Of a stretch of DNA of 64,000 nucleotides, positions 34,714 through 42,913 are shown piece by piece. This DNA is from Clostridium sp. SY8519. Its GTDB lineage: Bacteria > Bacillota > Clostridia > Lachnospirales > Lachnospiraceae. The stretch lies in the NCBI RefSeq assembly GCF_000270305.1, contig NC_015737.1:1488501-1552500 (forward strand). The letters run 5' to 3'. A model generated the notes under the pieces. It ran no database searches, was not told the DNA's origin, and saw only the letters and a list, made by a program, of their open reading frames with translations. Made by a program: the position numbers and the translations under genes. Positions within the stretch are counted from its first letter, which is position 1; each line of letters starts with the position of its first letter.

Positions 34714-34729
34714 TTCAACATTTGTTGAA
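34714..34729. promoter_or_regulatory. Palindromic operator candidate for the PucR-type regulator
   Basis: TTCAACA-TT-TGTTGAA is a perfect 7-bp inverted repeat 25 bases before the regulator start codon. A second, looser pair (TGTTTGA near 34765 and TCAAACA near 34832) flanks the probable redox-operon promoter. Confidence 0.55.
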
Positions 34730-34767
34730 AAAGAAAAAATATTTGAAGAACAAGTTTTAACTGGTGT

Positions 34768-34799
34768 TTGAGGTGTTTTATCCATGCATATGCTATACT
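34768..34799 (+). promoter_or_regulatory. Probable extended -10 promoter of the redox operon
   Basis: TGCTATACT at 34791-34799 is a good extended -10 element. The nearest -35-like TTGAGG (34768) is 20 bases away, too far for a strong constitutive promoter. This would fit activator dependence. Confidence 0.45.
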
Positions 34800-34908
34800 T
34801 CAATTAAACTATCATAGAAAACACAGAAGTGTCAAACAACTGTAGAACTACCGGATTTCCGGGAAGCGTGAGAGGTGTGTTTTTCGGGACGCCGAAAGGA
34901 GAGAAAAC

Positions 34909-37035
34909 ATGGCAGAGATAACGATTGACGGTGTCAGGCTGACGGTGCCGGACGGCCAGAATGTGCTGCAGAGCGCGCTGGATGCGGGAATTTACATTCC
35001 CCATCTGTGCCATCACAAAGACCTTGCGGAAAACGGCAGCTGCCGCATGTGCATCGTAGAGGTGGAAGGGCAGGAGGAAGTGGTGCCTTCCTGTATGCTG
35101 AAACCGGAAGACGGCATGGTGATTCATACAAAGACGGAACGTGTGAACAAACTGCGCATGCTGGCCCTGGAACTGCTGCTGGCAGCCCATCCGGAGGATT
35201 GCTCTACCTGTCCGAAATATGGCAATTGCGAACTGCAGACCCTGATTCAGTATGTGGGCGCCAACAATGCCCGGGTGCGCACCCGGAACAAGGGCGCCGC
35301 GGCTGAGGAACGAAATCCCCTTCTGATCCATGACATGAACCGCTGTGTGTTGTGCGGCCGCTGTGTGCGGGCCTGCAGAGGCCTGCGCGGCGTGGGAATC
35401 CTGGATTATACCAAGAAGGACCTGGAAGTATACGTGGCGACGCTCCACGGAAAATTGTTAAAAGAGGAAGACTGCCGGTTCTGCGGAGCCTGCGCGGAAG
35501 TCTGTCCCACCGGTTCCATCCGTGACCGGATCCAGGCGGCAGAAAGCGGCAAAACAAGGGAAGAACTCCTGGTTCCCTGCCGTGCGGCCTGTCCGGCCCA
35601 TACCGATGTGCCGCGGTATATCCGGTTTGTAAAACAGGGGGATTTTGATGCGGCCACAGCAGTGATCAGGGAAAAAGTGCCGTTCCCGACGGCGCTTGGC
35701 TATGTATGCAATCATGAGTGCGAAATGAACTGCCGCCGGGGCGAGGTGAATTCCCCGATGTCCATCCGCAACATCAAGCGGTACGCGTCGGAACACGACA
35801 CCGGCAGATACTGGAAAGGCAAAGGCAGGCAGCTGCCGGATACCGGCAGGAAAGTCTGCGTGATCGGCGGCGGCCCGGCAGGACTGACAGCAGCGTATTA
35901 TCTGAGAAAACAGGGACATACGGTGACCGTTAAAGAAGCCCTGCCGAAATGCGGTGGCATGATGCAGTACGGCATTCCTGCCTACCGCATGCCGCGTCAT
36001 CTGCTGGATGGGGAGATCGATGTGATCCGGCAGCAGGGTGTGAATATAGAGACCGGCGTGAAAGTGGAGGATCCTCAGAAGCTGCTGCAGGACTATGACG
36101 CGGTGCTTCTGACCATCGGTTCGCACCAGGGTGTGCGTCTGCCCATGGAAGGCAGTGATCTGCCCGGGGTGCTGCTGAACATTGATTTTCTGCAAAACTG
36201 CGCCATGGAACAGGACACAGGCATTGGAAAACGGGTCATTGTGCTGGGCGGCGGAAATGTGGCCTTTGACTGTGCCCGCAGTGCGAAGCGGCTGGGTGCT
36301 GAGGAAGTGCATCTGGCCTGCTTGGAGGCGCGGGAGGCTATGACTGCGGATGAGGAAGAGATTCTGCAGGCGCAGGAGGAAGGCGTACAGATCTATCCGG
36401 CCCGGACGTTTGAGCGGATTACTGGCAGCGACCGGGTGACCGGCGTGGATTTTATGCAGGTAAGATCCTTTTCGTTTGATGAAAACCATCGGGCAGTCAT
36501 TGAGAAGGAAGAAGGCTCCGAACAGCGTATTGCAGCGGATACGGTGATTTTTGCCACGGGACAGCATCCGGCGGGAACGGATCAGTTCGGACTGGAACTG
36601 GGCCGGGCCGGCAGTATCGCCGTGGCGGAAGATACGGGAGCGTCCTCGGTGGAAGGCATTTTCGCGGCCGGCGACGTGGTGTACGGCACAAAATCGGTAA
36701 TCAAGGCAATTGCCGCCGGACGGGACGCGGCCTCTGCCATCGACCGCTATCTGGGCGGTGACGGCGATATTTCAGAGACACTGGCACCGGAACAGATCAG
36801 AGATCCCCATATCGGAAAAATGGAACACTTCGGCGATCTGGAACGAAAACAGCCCCGAATCCGTGCCTGCGCAGAACGGGCGGACAATTTTGACCAGGTG
36901 GATTTCGGCATCTGCGACGGGGATATCTGCGGCGAGACAGAACGCTGTCTTCAGTGCGACCTGCGCCTGGACATCGCTCCGCCGAGACTGTGGAATGAAT
37001 TTACCGAACGCAAGGAGGTACAGGCCAATGAGTAA
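34909..37035 (+). CDS. Multi-cluster Fe-S / FAD NAD(P)-oxidoreductase (NuoG-N-terminus fused to GltD-like)
   Basis: A 708-residue soluble protein. The first part is a 2Fe-2S ferredoxin (HLCHHKDLAENGSCRMCIVE...PSCML). Next comes a His-Cys segment (HPEDCSTCPKYGNCELQ), then two 4Fe-4S motifs (CVLCGRCVRAC; CRFCGACAEVCPTG). From about residue 225 it is a GltD/DPYD-type flavoprotein: Cys-rich N-terminus (CRAACPAH...CNHECEMNCRRGEV), FAD site VCVIGGGPAGLTAAYYLRKQ and NAD(P) site VIVLGGGNVAFDCARSAKRL. A final FAD strand is GIFAAGDVV, and the C-terminal cysteines are CGETERCLQCDLR. It would take hydride from NAD(P)H and pass electrons through Fe-S clusters. It overlaps the next gene by 8 bp. Confidence 0.88.
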   Translation: MAEITIDGVRLTVPDGQNVLQSALDAGIYIPHLCHHKDLAENGSCRMCIVEVEGQEEVVPSCMLKPEDGMVIHTKTERVNKLRMLALELLLAAHPEDCSTCPKYGNCELQTLIQYVGANNARVRTRNKGAAAEERNPLLIHDMNRCVLCGRCVRACRGLRGVGILDYTKKDLEVYVATLHGKLLKEEDCRFCGACAEVCPTGSIRDRIQAAESGKTREELLVPCRAACPAHTDVPRYIRFVKQGDFDAATAVIREKVPFPTALGYVCNHECEMNCRRGEVNSPMSIRNIKRYASEHDTGRYWKGKGRQLPDTGRKVCVIGGGPAGLTAAYYLRKQGHTVTVKEALPKCGGMMQYGIPAYRMPRHLLDGEIDVIRQQGVNIETGVKVEDPQKLLQDYDAVLLTIGSHQGVRLPMEGSDLPGVLLNIDFLQNCAMEQDTGIGKRVIVLGGGNVAFDCARSAKRLGAEEVHLACLEAREAMTADEEEILQAQEEGVQIYPARTFERITGSDRVTGVDFMQVRSFSFDENHRAVIEKEEGSEQRIAADTVIFATGQHPAGTDQFGLELGRAGSIAVAEDTGASSVEGIFAAGDVVYGTKSVIKAIAAGRDAASAIDRYLGGDGDISETLAPEQIRDPHIGKMEHFGDLERKQPRIRACAERADNFDQVDFGICDGDICGETERCLQCDLRLDIAPPRLWNEFTERKEVQANE

Positions 37036-38272
37036 AGCAACAGACAGCGCGAAAGCTCTGGGCGCCCGGGGCATTCTGGAAAAAACTGCCGAAGCGGGAC
37101 TCCTGGAATTCGGCATCAGCAGACAGCCGGTGGCAGAAAAATGGGAGGCAGTGCTGGCAGGAAAAGACACCGCGGAAGTGCCGGTGCGTGTGGCCTGCGG
37201 ACTGGACAACGCAGATCTTACCGGCGCGCTGCTGGGCATCCTGCGGGAAACTCCCGATAAAGTCTTTGACGGCATGGCGATTGCCGCTCTGGCTCTGAAT
37301 GTGGAAGAAAAATGGCTCTATCTGCCGGAAGAAGAGACGGAGCTTCGCAAAGAGCTGGAAGAAAAGGCACAGGCGGCAGGCGTGGAACTGATTTCCGGCA
37401 TTATCAATATCCGTGCCAACCGGGCCGGAGCCATTCATCACATTGAGACCATGGCCGCCCTGGCAGACCTTATGGCGGACAGCTATGAACCGGGGACCTG
37501 TCTGGCGGTCCGCCGGATTGCGCCGGGTGACACAGAGACTGTCAGCGCCCTGAAAAAGGTTTCCTACGGGACAACGGTACGTCAGGTGCTTGAAGAAGCC
37601 GGCGTCGAGGCAGAAACCGCCCGGGCGGTACTGCTGGGAACCAAAGTGTATGACACCGGTGTGCTGGATACGGTCATCGAAGCGGAAACACCGATGGGCA
37701 ATGGTGTCATTACCGTCTATGCGGAAGGTTGCTGCATGGTGCATGAGGCAGAACGGGTTCTGCTGGCAGAGCGCAGGCACAGCTGCGGCAAATGCAATTT
37801 CTGCCGGGAAGGCCTGTTCCAGCTGCATACCATGACCCGGGAGATGACCGAAGGAAAAGGAAAGAAGGACTACCTTGCGCTGATGGAGGAAATCGGCGAG
37901 GCAATGGTCTTTTCCACCCCCTGCTCCATGGGGCAGACCGCATCGGATTTTACCATGGGGACACTGAAACTGTTTGAAACGGAATACAGCGAGCATATCA
38001 AGAAAAAATGCAGGAAGGGGATCTGCACGGCTTTCCAGTCCATTTACATTGATCCGAAGCTGTGCACCGGCTGTGAAGAATGCGCGGATGTCTGTCCGGA
38101 AGACGCCATTGAAGGCAAGGCGAAATACATCCATATGATCGATGAGTTTTCCTGCACAAAATGCGGCAAATGCATAGACGTATGTGAAGAGGAAGCGATT
38201 ATCCGCACATCCGGACGTGTGCCGAAACTGCCCACCCGTCTGACCAAGGTGGGAAAATTCAAAAAACACTGA
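37028..38272 (+). CDS. NuoF-like Fe-S protein lacking the FMN/NADH motifs, with C-terminal 2x4Fe-4S
   Basis: A 414-residue protein. It has an SLBB-like region and the NuoF 4Fe-4S motif CGKCNFCREG (about residue 257) followed by CSMGQTASD. Two ferredoxin clusters are at the end (CTGCEECADVCPEDAI and CTKCGKCIDVCEEEAI). The glycine-rich FMN/NADH motifs of true NuoF (GRGGAGFPTG, GEETAL) are absent, and the N-terminal 190 residues are shorter and different. It therefore looks like a Fe-S adaptor rather than an NADH-oxidising subunit. Flavin chemistry would come from its neighbours. Start ATG 37028 follows AAGGAGG. Confidence 0.83.
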   Translation: MSKATDSAKALGARGILEKTAEAGLLEFGISRQPVAEKWEAVLAGKDTAEVPVRVACGLDNADLTGALLGILRETPDKVFDGMAIAALALNVEEKWLYLPEEETELRKELEEKAQAAGVELISGIINIRANRAGAIHHIETMAALADLMADSYEPGTCLAVRRIAPGDTETVSALKKVSYGTTVRQVLEEAGVEAETARAVLLGTKVYDTGVLDTVIEAETPMGNGVITVYAEGCCMVHEAERVLLAERRHSCGKCNFCREGLFQLHTMTREMTEGKGKKDYLALMEEIGEAMVFSTPCSMGQTASDFTMGTLKLFETEYSEHIKKKCRKGICTAFQSIYIDPKLCTGCEECADVCPEDAIEGKAKYIHMIDEFSCTKCGKCIDVCEEEAIIRTSGRVPKLPTRLTKVGKFKKH

Positions 38273-38318
38273 TCCGGACGGGATACAGGAAAATAAAACA
38301 GTATTTTAACATGTGACA

Positions 38319-38423
38319 GCTGAACAACAGCAGCGATACACCTGTAAGTAATGGCTGAACAACAGCAGCAATACACCTGTAAGCAATGGCTGAGAAACAG
38401 CAGTGATACACCTATGAGGAGGA
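38319..38423 (+). repeat. Three tandem copies of a 35-bp repeat ending at the ribosome site
   Basis: Units start at 38319, 38354 and 38389 (GCTGAACAACAGCAGCGATA and variants, then ACACCTGTAAG). The third unit has diverged so that its end supplies the GAGGAGG ribosome site of the flavoprotein gene. There are no spacers, so it is not a CRISPR array. Confidence 0.88.
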
Positions 38424-38429
38424 AAAACT

Positions 38430-39890
38430 ATGAAGACAATGGAAGCGGATGTAATTATCGCCGGCGGCGGCCCGGCAGGCCTGGCGGCAGCAGTGACAGC
38501 GGGGGAAAATGACCTGACCTCCATCCTGTTTGAGAAAACCAACACAACCGGCGGCGCGGCCAATATGGGTATGGGCCCCTTAGGCATTGACACCAAGATC
38601 CAGAAGCGAATGTTCAACAATATCACAGTGCAGGAAGCGCTGGATGAACACATGCGTTATACCCATTTCCAGGTGGATGAGGATCTGGTGCAGACCTATT
38701 TCAACAAATCTGCGGAAACCATCGAATGGCTGGAGGATATGGGTGTGGAATTTGCGGGCGCCTTCCGTTATTTCAAGGAATCCGCAGCCACCTGGCATAT
38801 CGTTAAGCCGGAAAACGGTGTGATCGGCCCCCGGGCGGCAGGCCCCATGGCCAGAATCCTTGCGGAAAACGCGCAGGAAAACGGCTGTACCATCTGCCTG
38901 GAGACATCCATGAAGAGCCTGATTGTTGAGGACGGAAGAGTGATAGGTATCCGTGCTGTGGACAAAGACGGGGAGGAGATCGAAGCTCGGGGCAAAGCAG
39001 TCGTAGTCGCTACCGGCGGATTCGGCAACAATGCGGAAATGCTGAAAGAGGACTTCGGACTGGATCTGTGGGAGAACTTCTTTCCCTTCCGGATCCCGGC
39101 TCATCAGGGCGACGGCCTGAAAGGCATGTGGGAAGCCGGCGCTGAAAAATACGGGGAAAATCTGGAGATCATTTATCAGTTGAAGGATAATATGAACTGG
39201 TTCCTTCTGGACGCGGTGCTTCGACAGCCGAATCTGATGATCAACCAGCGGGGCGACCGTTTCATGAATGAACAGTATATGGGCAATACAACCTATACCG
39301 GCAATGCTATTCGGCAGCAGCCGGGCAAATATGCCTATGTGATCATGGACGACGCCATTCTGAAATATTACAAGAAAAACGGACCGGACATTTTTGACAT
39401 CGTTCATCCGGAAGATGCGTTCCTGGCTGTGGACGAGGAGTTTGAACGCGCCCAGGCAGAAGGGTATGACGGTTATTTCGAGGCGGAATCCATCGAAGAA
39501 CTGGCAGAGAAGCTGGGCATCGACGCGGACAAACTGGAAGAAACCATCGAAGACTACAACGATATGTGCGACGAAGGCAGAGATACCCAGTTCCACAAGA
39601 ATCCGGATTTCCTGCATCCTATTATGGGCAAAGGCAAATATCGGGTTGGCAAATATTATGTGGCGGCCTACGGTTCCATCGGCGGCGTGCGGATCAATAA
39701 ATACTGTGAAGTACTGGACAAAGAGCAGAATCCGATCCCGGGCCTCTATGCCTGCGGCAACGACTCCAATATTATCTACGGAGACAGCTATAACTTCACG
39801 CTCTGCGGCAACTCTATGGGATTTGCGGTAAACAGCGGGCGCATGGCAGGGGAAGCCATCGCGGACTATATCGATGAACTCGAAGACTAA
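38430..39890 (+). CDS. FAD-dependent reductase of the fumarate reductase flavoprotein family, cytosolic
   Basis: A 486-residue flavoprotein without signal peptide or membrane segment. FAD contacts are VIIAGGGPAGLAAAV (residues 7-21), FEKTNTTGGAANMGMGPLG, VVATGGFGNNAEM and a C-terminal PIPGLYACGNDSN...GRMAGEAIADYI. A capping domain lies between. The acceptor-site sequence GGVRINKYCEVL and the TLCGNSMGFAVN segment differ from true fumarate or urocanate reductases. The substrate is therefore unknown, probably an alpha,beta-unsaturated acid or similar. With the two preceding genes it could form a soluble NAD(P)H-dependent reductase. GAGGAGG precedes the ATG. Confidence 0.86.
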   Translation: MKTMEADVIIAGGGPAGLAAAVTAGENDLTSILFEKTNTTGGAANMGMGPLGIDTKIQKRMFNNITVQEALDEHMRYTHFQVDEDLVQTYFNKSAETIEWLEDMGVEFAGAFRYFKESAATWHIVKPENGVIGPRAAGPMARILAENAQENGCTICLETSMKSLIVEDGRVIGIRAVDKDGEEIEARGKAVVVATGGFGNNAEMLKEDFGLDLWENFFPFRIPAHQGDGLKGMWEAGAEKYGENLEIIYQLKDNMNWFLLDAVLRQPNLMINQRGDRFMNEQYMGNTTYTGNAIRQQPGKYAYVIMDDAILKYYKKNGPDIFDIVHPEDAFLAVDEEFERAQAEGYDGYFEAESIEELAEKLGIDADKLEETIEDYNDMCDEGRDTQFHKNPDFLHPIMGKGKYRVGKYYVAAYGSIGGVRINKYCEVLDKEQNPIPGLYACGNDSNIIYGDSYNFTLCGNSMGFAVNSGRMAGEAIADYIDELED

Positions 39891-39913
39891 CTCGCAAGAT
39901 ACAGATCATACAG

Positions 39914-39980
39914 GGAAGGCGGTCTGGTGTGTCCGCCTTCCAGAAAGATTCCGGCAGTTTGCTGCCGGAATCTTTCTGTG
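39914..39980 (+). terminator. Double hairpin terminator of the redox operon
   Basis: A first 9-bp hairpin (39914-39922 with 39933-39941) is directly followed by a 16-bp perfect hairpin (39942-39957 with 39962-39977, loop of four). T-rich bases follow. Confidence 0.8.
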
Positions 39981-40125
39981 TTTCAGGGAGAGCTGAATCT
40001 GCGGGCGGATTTTCCGCAGCTGCAGGCGGTGAACCATTCCGCGCTTGCGGGCACACTTGAATTTTCCTGCGGGAATGCGTATACTTACTCGGTATAACCA
40101 TTAAAAAATTGCCGGAGGCAGCAGC

Positions 40126-40827
40126 ATGCTGGAACTGAATCATATCACCAACCGATATGCCAATGAACTGTATTTAAATGACATCCATGTCACCATAGAG
40201 AAGGGTACCTTATATGGGATCGCCGGGACAGACCGGGAGGGAAAGGCGGCACTTCTGCGCACCATAGCAGGTATTTCACGCCCGGATATCGGTGAAGCGC
40301 GTCTGGATGGGGAACCGATCTATGAGAATCCGGAGGCGAAAAAGCGGATCTTTTTCATGGGCCGAACCATGTACATGCGCCCCTGGAGCATGCTGGCGGA
40401 TACGGCGCGCTTTTACTCCGGGTACTACCCCAACTGGTCCGGCGATACGTTCCTGCAGCTTGCGGATGTATTTTCCCTGAAGACGGATCAGCGGACCGTA
40501 ACCATGACAGAAGAAGAGCTGCAGCTGGCGAAAGTGGCCATTGGCCTGTCTGCCGGTACGGACTGCCTGCTGATGGAAAAGCCGTTTCACGATCTGGACG
40601 ACGAGCGGATCGAAATGATCATCAAACTCCTGCATTCTTATATAGAAAAAAGAGAGGCCATCGTGATCCTGACAGCGAAGCATATTCATGAAAAAAATTA
40701 CACTCGATATGGTTATATGGAGGACCGCATGCTGCTGGACAATGTGACGGAAGCGTATTACCGCAGTATGGAGGAAAAAAGCAAAAAGGAGGGAAAAGTC
40801 TATGACCTGGAACACTTCTTCCGATAA
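40126..40827 (+). CDS. ABC-transporter ATPase subunit with degenerate nucleotide-binding motifs
   Basis: A 233-residue protein with the ABC fold order but eroded motifs. Walker A reads GTDREGKAALL (Ser/Thr lost). The signature region is MTEEELQLAKVAIGLS instead of LSGGQ. Walker B reads DCLLMEKPF, so the catalytic glutamate is lysine. An H-loop-like TAKHIHE remains. It may bind but not hydrolyse nucleotide normally. It overlaps the permease gene by 26 bp and is surely its partner. The pair resembles GntR-linked YtrB/YtrE-type exporters, but no GntR gene is adjacent. Confidence 0.75.
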   Translation: MLELNHITNRYANELYLNDIHVTIEKGTLYGIAGTDREGKAALLRTIAGISRPDIGEARLDGEPIYENPEAKKRIFFMGRTMYMRPWSMLADTARFYSGYYPNWSGDTFLQLADVFSLKTDQRTVTMTEEELQLAKVAIGLSAGTDCLLMEKPFHDLDDERIEMIIKLLHSYIEKREAIVILTAKHIHEKNYTRYGYMEDRMLLDNVTEAYYRSMEEKSKKEGKVYDLEHFFR

Positions 40828-41995
40828 TCTTTTTGCTTATGACCGAAAGATGCTCTTAAAGAGAAATATGGGAATCTTTCTTACATTTCTGGCGATTATG
40901 CTGGTGCTGATTCCCTTTGCGACGGCAGGGATCCCGGGGCGTTCTATTTTTAACGAGGCCATTCACCCGGCATTTGCCTATCGGATCATCAGCCCCCGGT
41001 TTGTGATTGTGTCCTATTATACGGTGATTGCCGGCAGCGTGATCCTGGGACTGAGCCTGTATTCCTTCCTGCGGGATCCTTCCCGGGAAGAGATGTTTTT
41101 CTCTCTGGGACTGACCAGAAAACAGCTGTTCCAGTCCCGGTTTCAGGTGGGAGCCTTTGGCATCGGCCTGGCTGTGGGAATCCCCATGCTGGTTTCCCTT
41201 ATTGTGAATCTGATCGCCTACGGCGGATCTGCCCGGATGCTGTGCAGCTGGCTGGCGATCCTGTGCGGGCTGCTGATTCAGGGACTGACTGCTTTTCTGC
41301 TGACGGCGGCGGCATGCATCCTGTCCGGAACAGCGACAGAGATTGTGCTGTATGAACTGATGCTTTTCGGCGGCTTTACCGGCCTGGTCTACAGCATCAA
41401 CCAGATTTTGTACCATATAGCCTGGAATAACCTGGAGCCTACCACGCTGATTCTCCAATATCATCAGGGCGTGGATTTGGTGCGGGGGCTGGATGCCTGG
41501 AATCCCATCACCCTGTACCTGCGCCTGATTCTGACGCATGCCTCGGCCGCGCCGGGACAGGAAGCGGCCGGCTACCAGATTGTCCGTCTGATTGTGTGGG
41601 CGGGAATCGCCTTTGTACTGTGGGTGCTGGCGGGAAAAGCAATGCAGATCAGGCATGCGGAGCAGGCCGGACGGGATGGCAGACGGATTCAAGTGACCCG
41701 GATAGTAGTCTTTCTGTCCATGTTTGTTCTGTTTGCGGTCATGTTTTCGCTGCTGGATTCCAGCAACCGTGTATTTGCGGTTGTCATCGGGCTGCTGGCG
41801 GATCTGATTCTTTACATCATCTGGCAGCAGAGCTATATTAAGCAGCATCCCGGTTTCTGGGTGCTGGCCAGCCGGTGTCTGACCATGCTGGTGGCGGTGG
41901 CCGTGCTGTTTGCGATCACATCTGTGGCGGGCACACGGCAGGCTGCGAAAAAAAACTTGCAGAATCCCTCAGTTTCGTATAAGATGAAACCATAG
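40802..41995 (+). CDS. ABC-transporter-type permease, about 10 membrane segments
   Basis: A 397-residue integral membrane protein. The N-terminal amphipathic stretch (FAYDRKMLLKRNMGIFLTFL) leads into helix 1. A large outside loop follows, then YSFLRDPSREEMFFSLGLTR, a motif typical of ABC-2-like permeases of the YtrC/YtrD type. Several more helices fill residues 80-390. It forms a transporter with the degenerate ATPase encoded by the overlapping upstream gene. The substrate is unknown; peptide or drug export is the usual role in this group. Confidence 0.75.
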   Translation: MTWNTSSDNLFAYDRKMLLKRNMGIFLTFLAIMLVLIPFATAGIPGRSIFNEAIHPAFAYRIISPRFVIVSYYTVIAGSVILGLSLYSFLRDPSREEMFFSLGLTRKQLFQSRFQVGAFGIGLAVGIPMLVSLIVNLIAYGGSARMLCSWLAILCGLLIQGLTAFLLTAAACILSGTATEIVLYELMLFGGFTGLVYSINQILYHIAWNNLEPTTLILQYHQGVDLVRGLDAWNPITLYLRLILTHASAAPGQEAAGYQIVRLIVWAGIAFVLWVLAGKAMQIRHAEQAGRDGRRIQVTRIVVFLSMFVLFAVMFSLLDSSNRVFAVVIGLLADLILYIIWQQSYIKQHPGFWVLASRCLTMLVAVAVLFAITSVAGTRQAAKKNLQNPSVSYKMKP

Positions 41996-42106
41996 ATAAT
42001 TACTAGGAAATAAGGAATTAAGATTCCGCCACCGGGACTCTGCAGGATGCACAGTCTGAGCGCCGGAGAAGTGATTCCCCTGCATAGAAAGAAATTGAGG
42101 TGAAGG

Positions 42107-42562
42107 ATGAAAGTATCGACAAAAGGCAGATATGCGCTGCGTCTAATGATTGATCTGGGCACCTATGGAAGCAGTGACACTTATATTTCACTGAAAGATG
42201 TGGCCAAAAGACAGCATATCTCCGCAAAATATCTGGAACAGATTGTGACTCCGCTGCATCGGGCAGGACTGGTGCGCAGTGTGCGCGGCGCGCAGGGCGG
42301 CTATCGCCTGTCCCGTTCTCCGGAGAAATATACAGCCGGAGAAATCCTGCGTTCCATTGAAGGAAGTTTCGCGCCTATCGCCTGCCTGGAAGATGACGTC
42401 AATGAGTGTGAAAACTACCATGACTGCCCGACAGTGGGCTTCTGGGAAGGCATGTATAAGGTGATATCGGATTATGTGGACAGTGTGACCCTGCAGCAGC
42501 TCATTGACGAATCCGAGACCAAGGAAAATCAGGAGTCTGTGGCAGAGTGCAAAGAGCGTTAG
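42107..42562 (+). CDS. Rrf2-family regulator with probable Fe-S cysteines
   Basis: A 151-residue winged-helix regulator. It starts MKVSTKGRYALRLMIDL, with the recognition region DVAKRQHISAKYLEQIV and the wing GAQGGYRLSR. Three cysteines lie in ACLEDDVNECENYHDC (CX7CX5C). This is close to the [2Fe-2S] ligand set of IscR, so it likely senses iron-sulfur status or redox state. It is not adjacent to iscS/iscU or cysteine genes as is common. A 20-bp sequence at its 3' end is repeated 51 bp further on (42532 and 42583). Confidence 0.88.
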   Translation: MKVSTKGRYALRLMIDLGTYGSSDTYISLKDVAKRQHISAKYLEQIVTPLHRAGLVRSVRGAQGGYRLSRSPEKYTAGEILRSIEGSFAPIACLEDDVNECENYHDCPTVGFWEGMYKVISDYVDSVTLQQLIDESETKENQESVAECKER

Positions 42563-42602
42563 CATTCACCTGCTTCCGGATGGGAGTCTGCGGCAGAGTG
42601 CA
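42532..42602 (+). repeat. 20-bp direct repeat, period 51 bp
   Basis: GGAGTCTGTGGCAGAGTGCA at 42532-42551 recurs at 42583-42602 with one change. The first copy is inside the end of the Rrf2 gene and the second is just after it. Confidence 0.75.
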
Positions 42603-42684
42603 GTGAATGATCCGTTTTTCTTCCGTGCTGGAAACAGCACGGAAGAATGAACAGAAGTTAAAACAAAATTTTGAAAAAAGGATC

Positions 42685-42712
42685 TTGACATTTACGGGCA
42701 AAATCGTATATC
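42685..42712 (+). promoter_or_regulatory. Promoter of the first tRNA-Pro gene
   Basis: TTGACA (42685-42690), 16-base spacer, TATATC (42707-42712), 25 bases before the tRNA. Confidence 0.75.
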
Positions 42713-42736
42713 CTAGTACTTGGCTGTTATAGCTAT

Positions 42737-42810
42737 CGATGCGTGGCTCAGCTTGGTAGAGCGCTGTGTTAGGGACGCAGAGGCCGCAGGTTCAAATCCT
42801 GTCGCATCGA
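42737..42810 (+). tRNA. tRNA-Pro, anticodon AGG
   Basis: A 74-nt cloverleaf with acceptor arms CGATGCG / CGCATCG and discriminator A. The D arm is GGCTCAGCTTGGTAGAGC. The anticodon arm CTGTG-TTAGGGA-CGCAG gives anticodon AGG, and the T arm is GCAGGTTCAAATCCTGT. CCA is not encoded. Anticodon A34 for proline is uncommon in bacteria. Confidence 0.88.
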
Positions 42811-42856
42811 TTGCAGACGGGAGTCTGATACAAAAGCTGGAAAAAGTAAAAACAGC

Positions 42857-42885
42857 TTGACATATGATAGCAAAAATCATATACT
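42857..42885 (+). promoter_or_regulatory. Promoter of the second tRNA-Pro gene
   Basis: Consensus TTGACA (42857-42862), 17-base spacer, TATACT (42880-42885). Confidence 0.8.
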
Positions 42886-42913
42886 GTACAGGTGCTTGCA
42901 AAACAGCACATGG

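Noticed and set aside
35458..36567. 369-residue minus-strand open frame inside the redox operon
   Set aside because: Shadow of the 34909-37035 gene, which has unambiguous Fe-S and FAD motifs.
38319..38423. Possible CRISPR array
   Set aside because: The 35-bp units are adjacent with no spacers and no cas genes are present; it is a simple tandem repeat.
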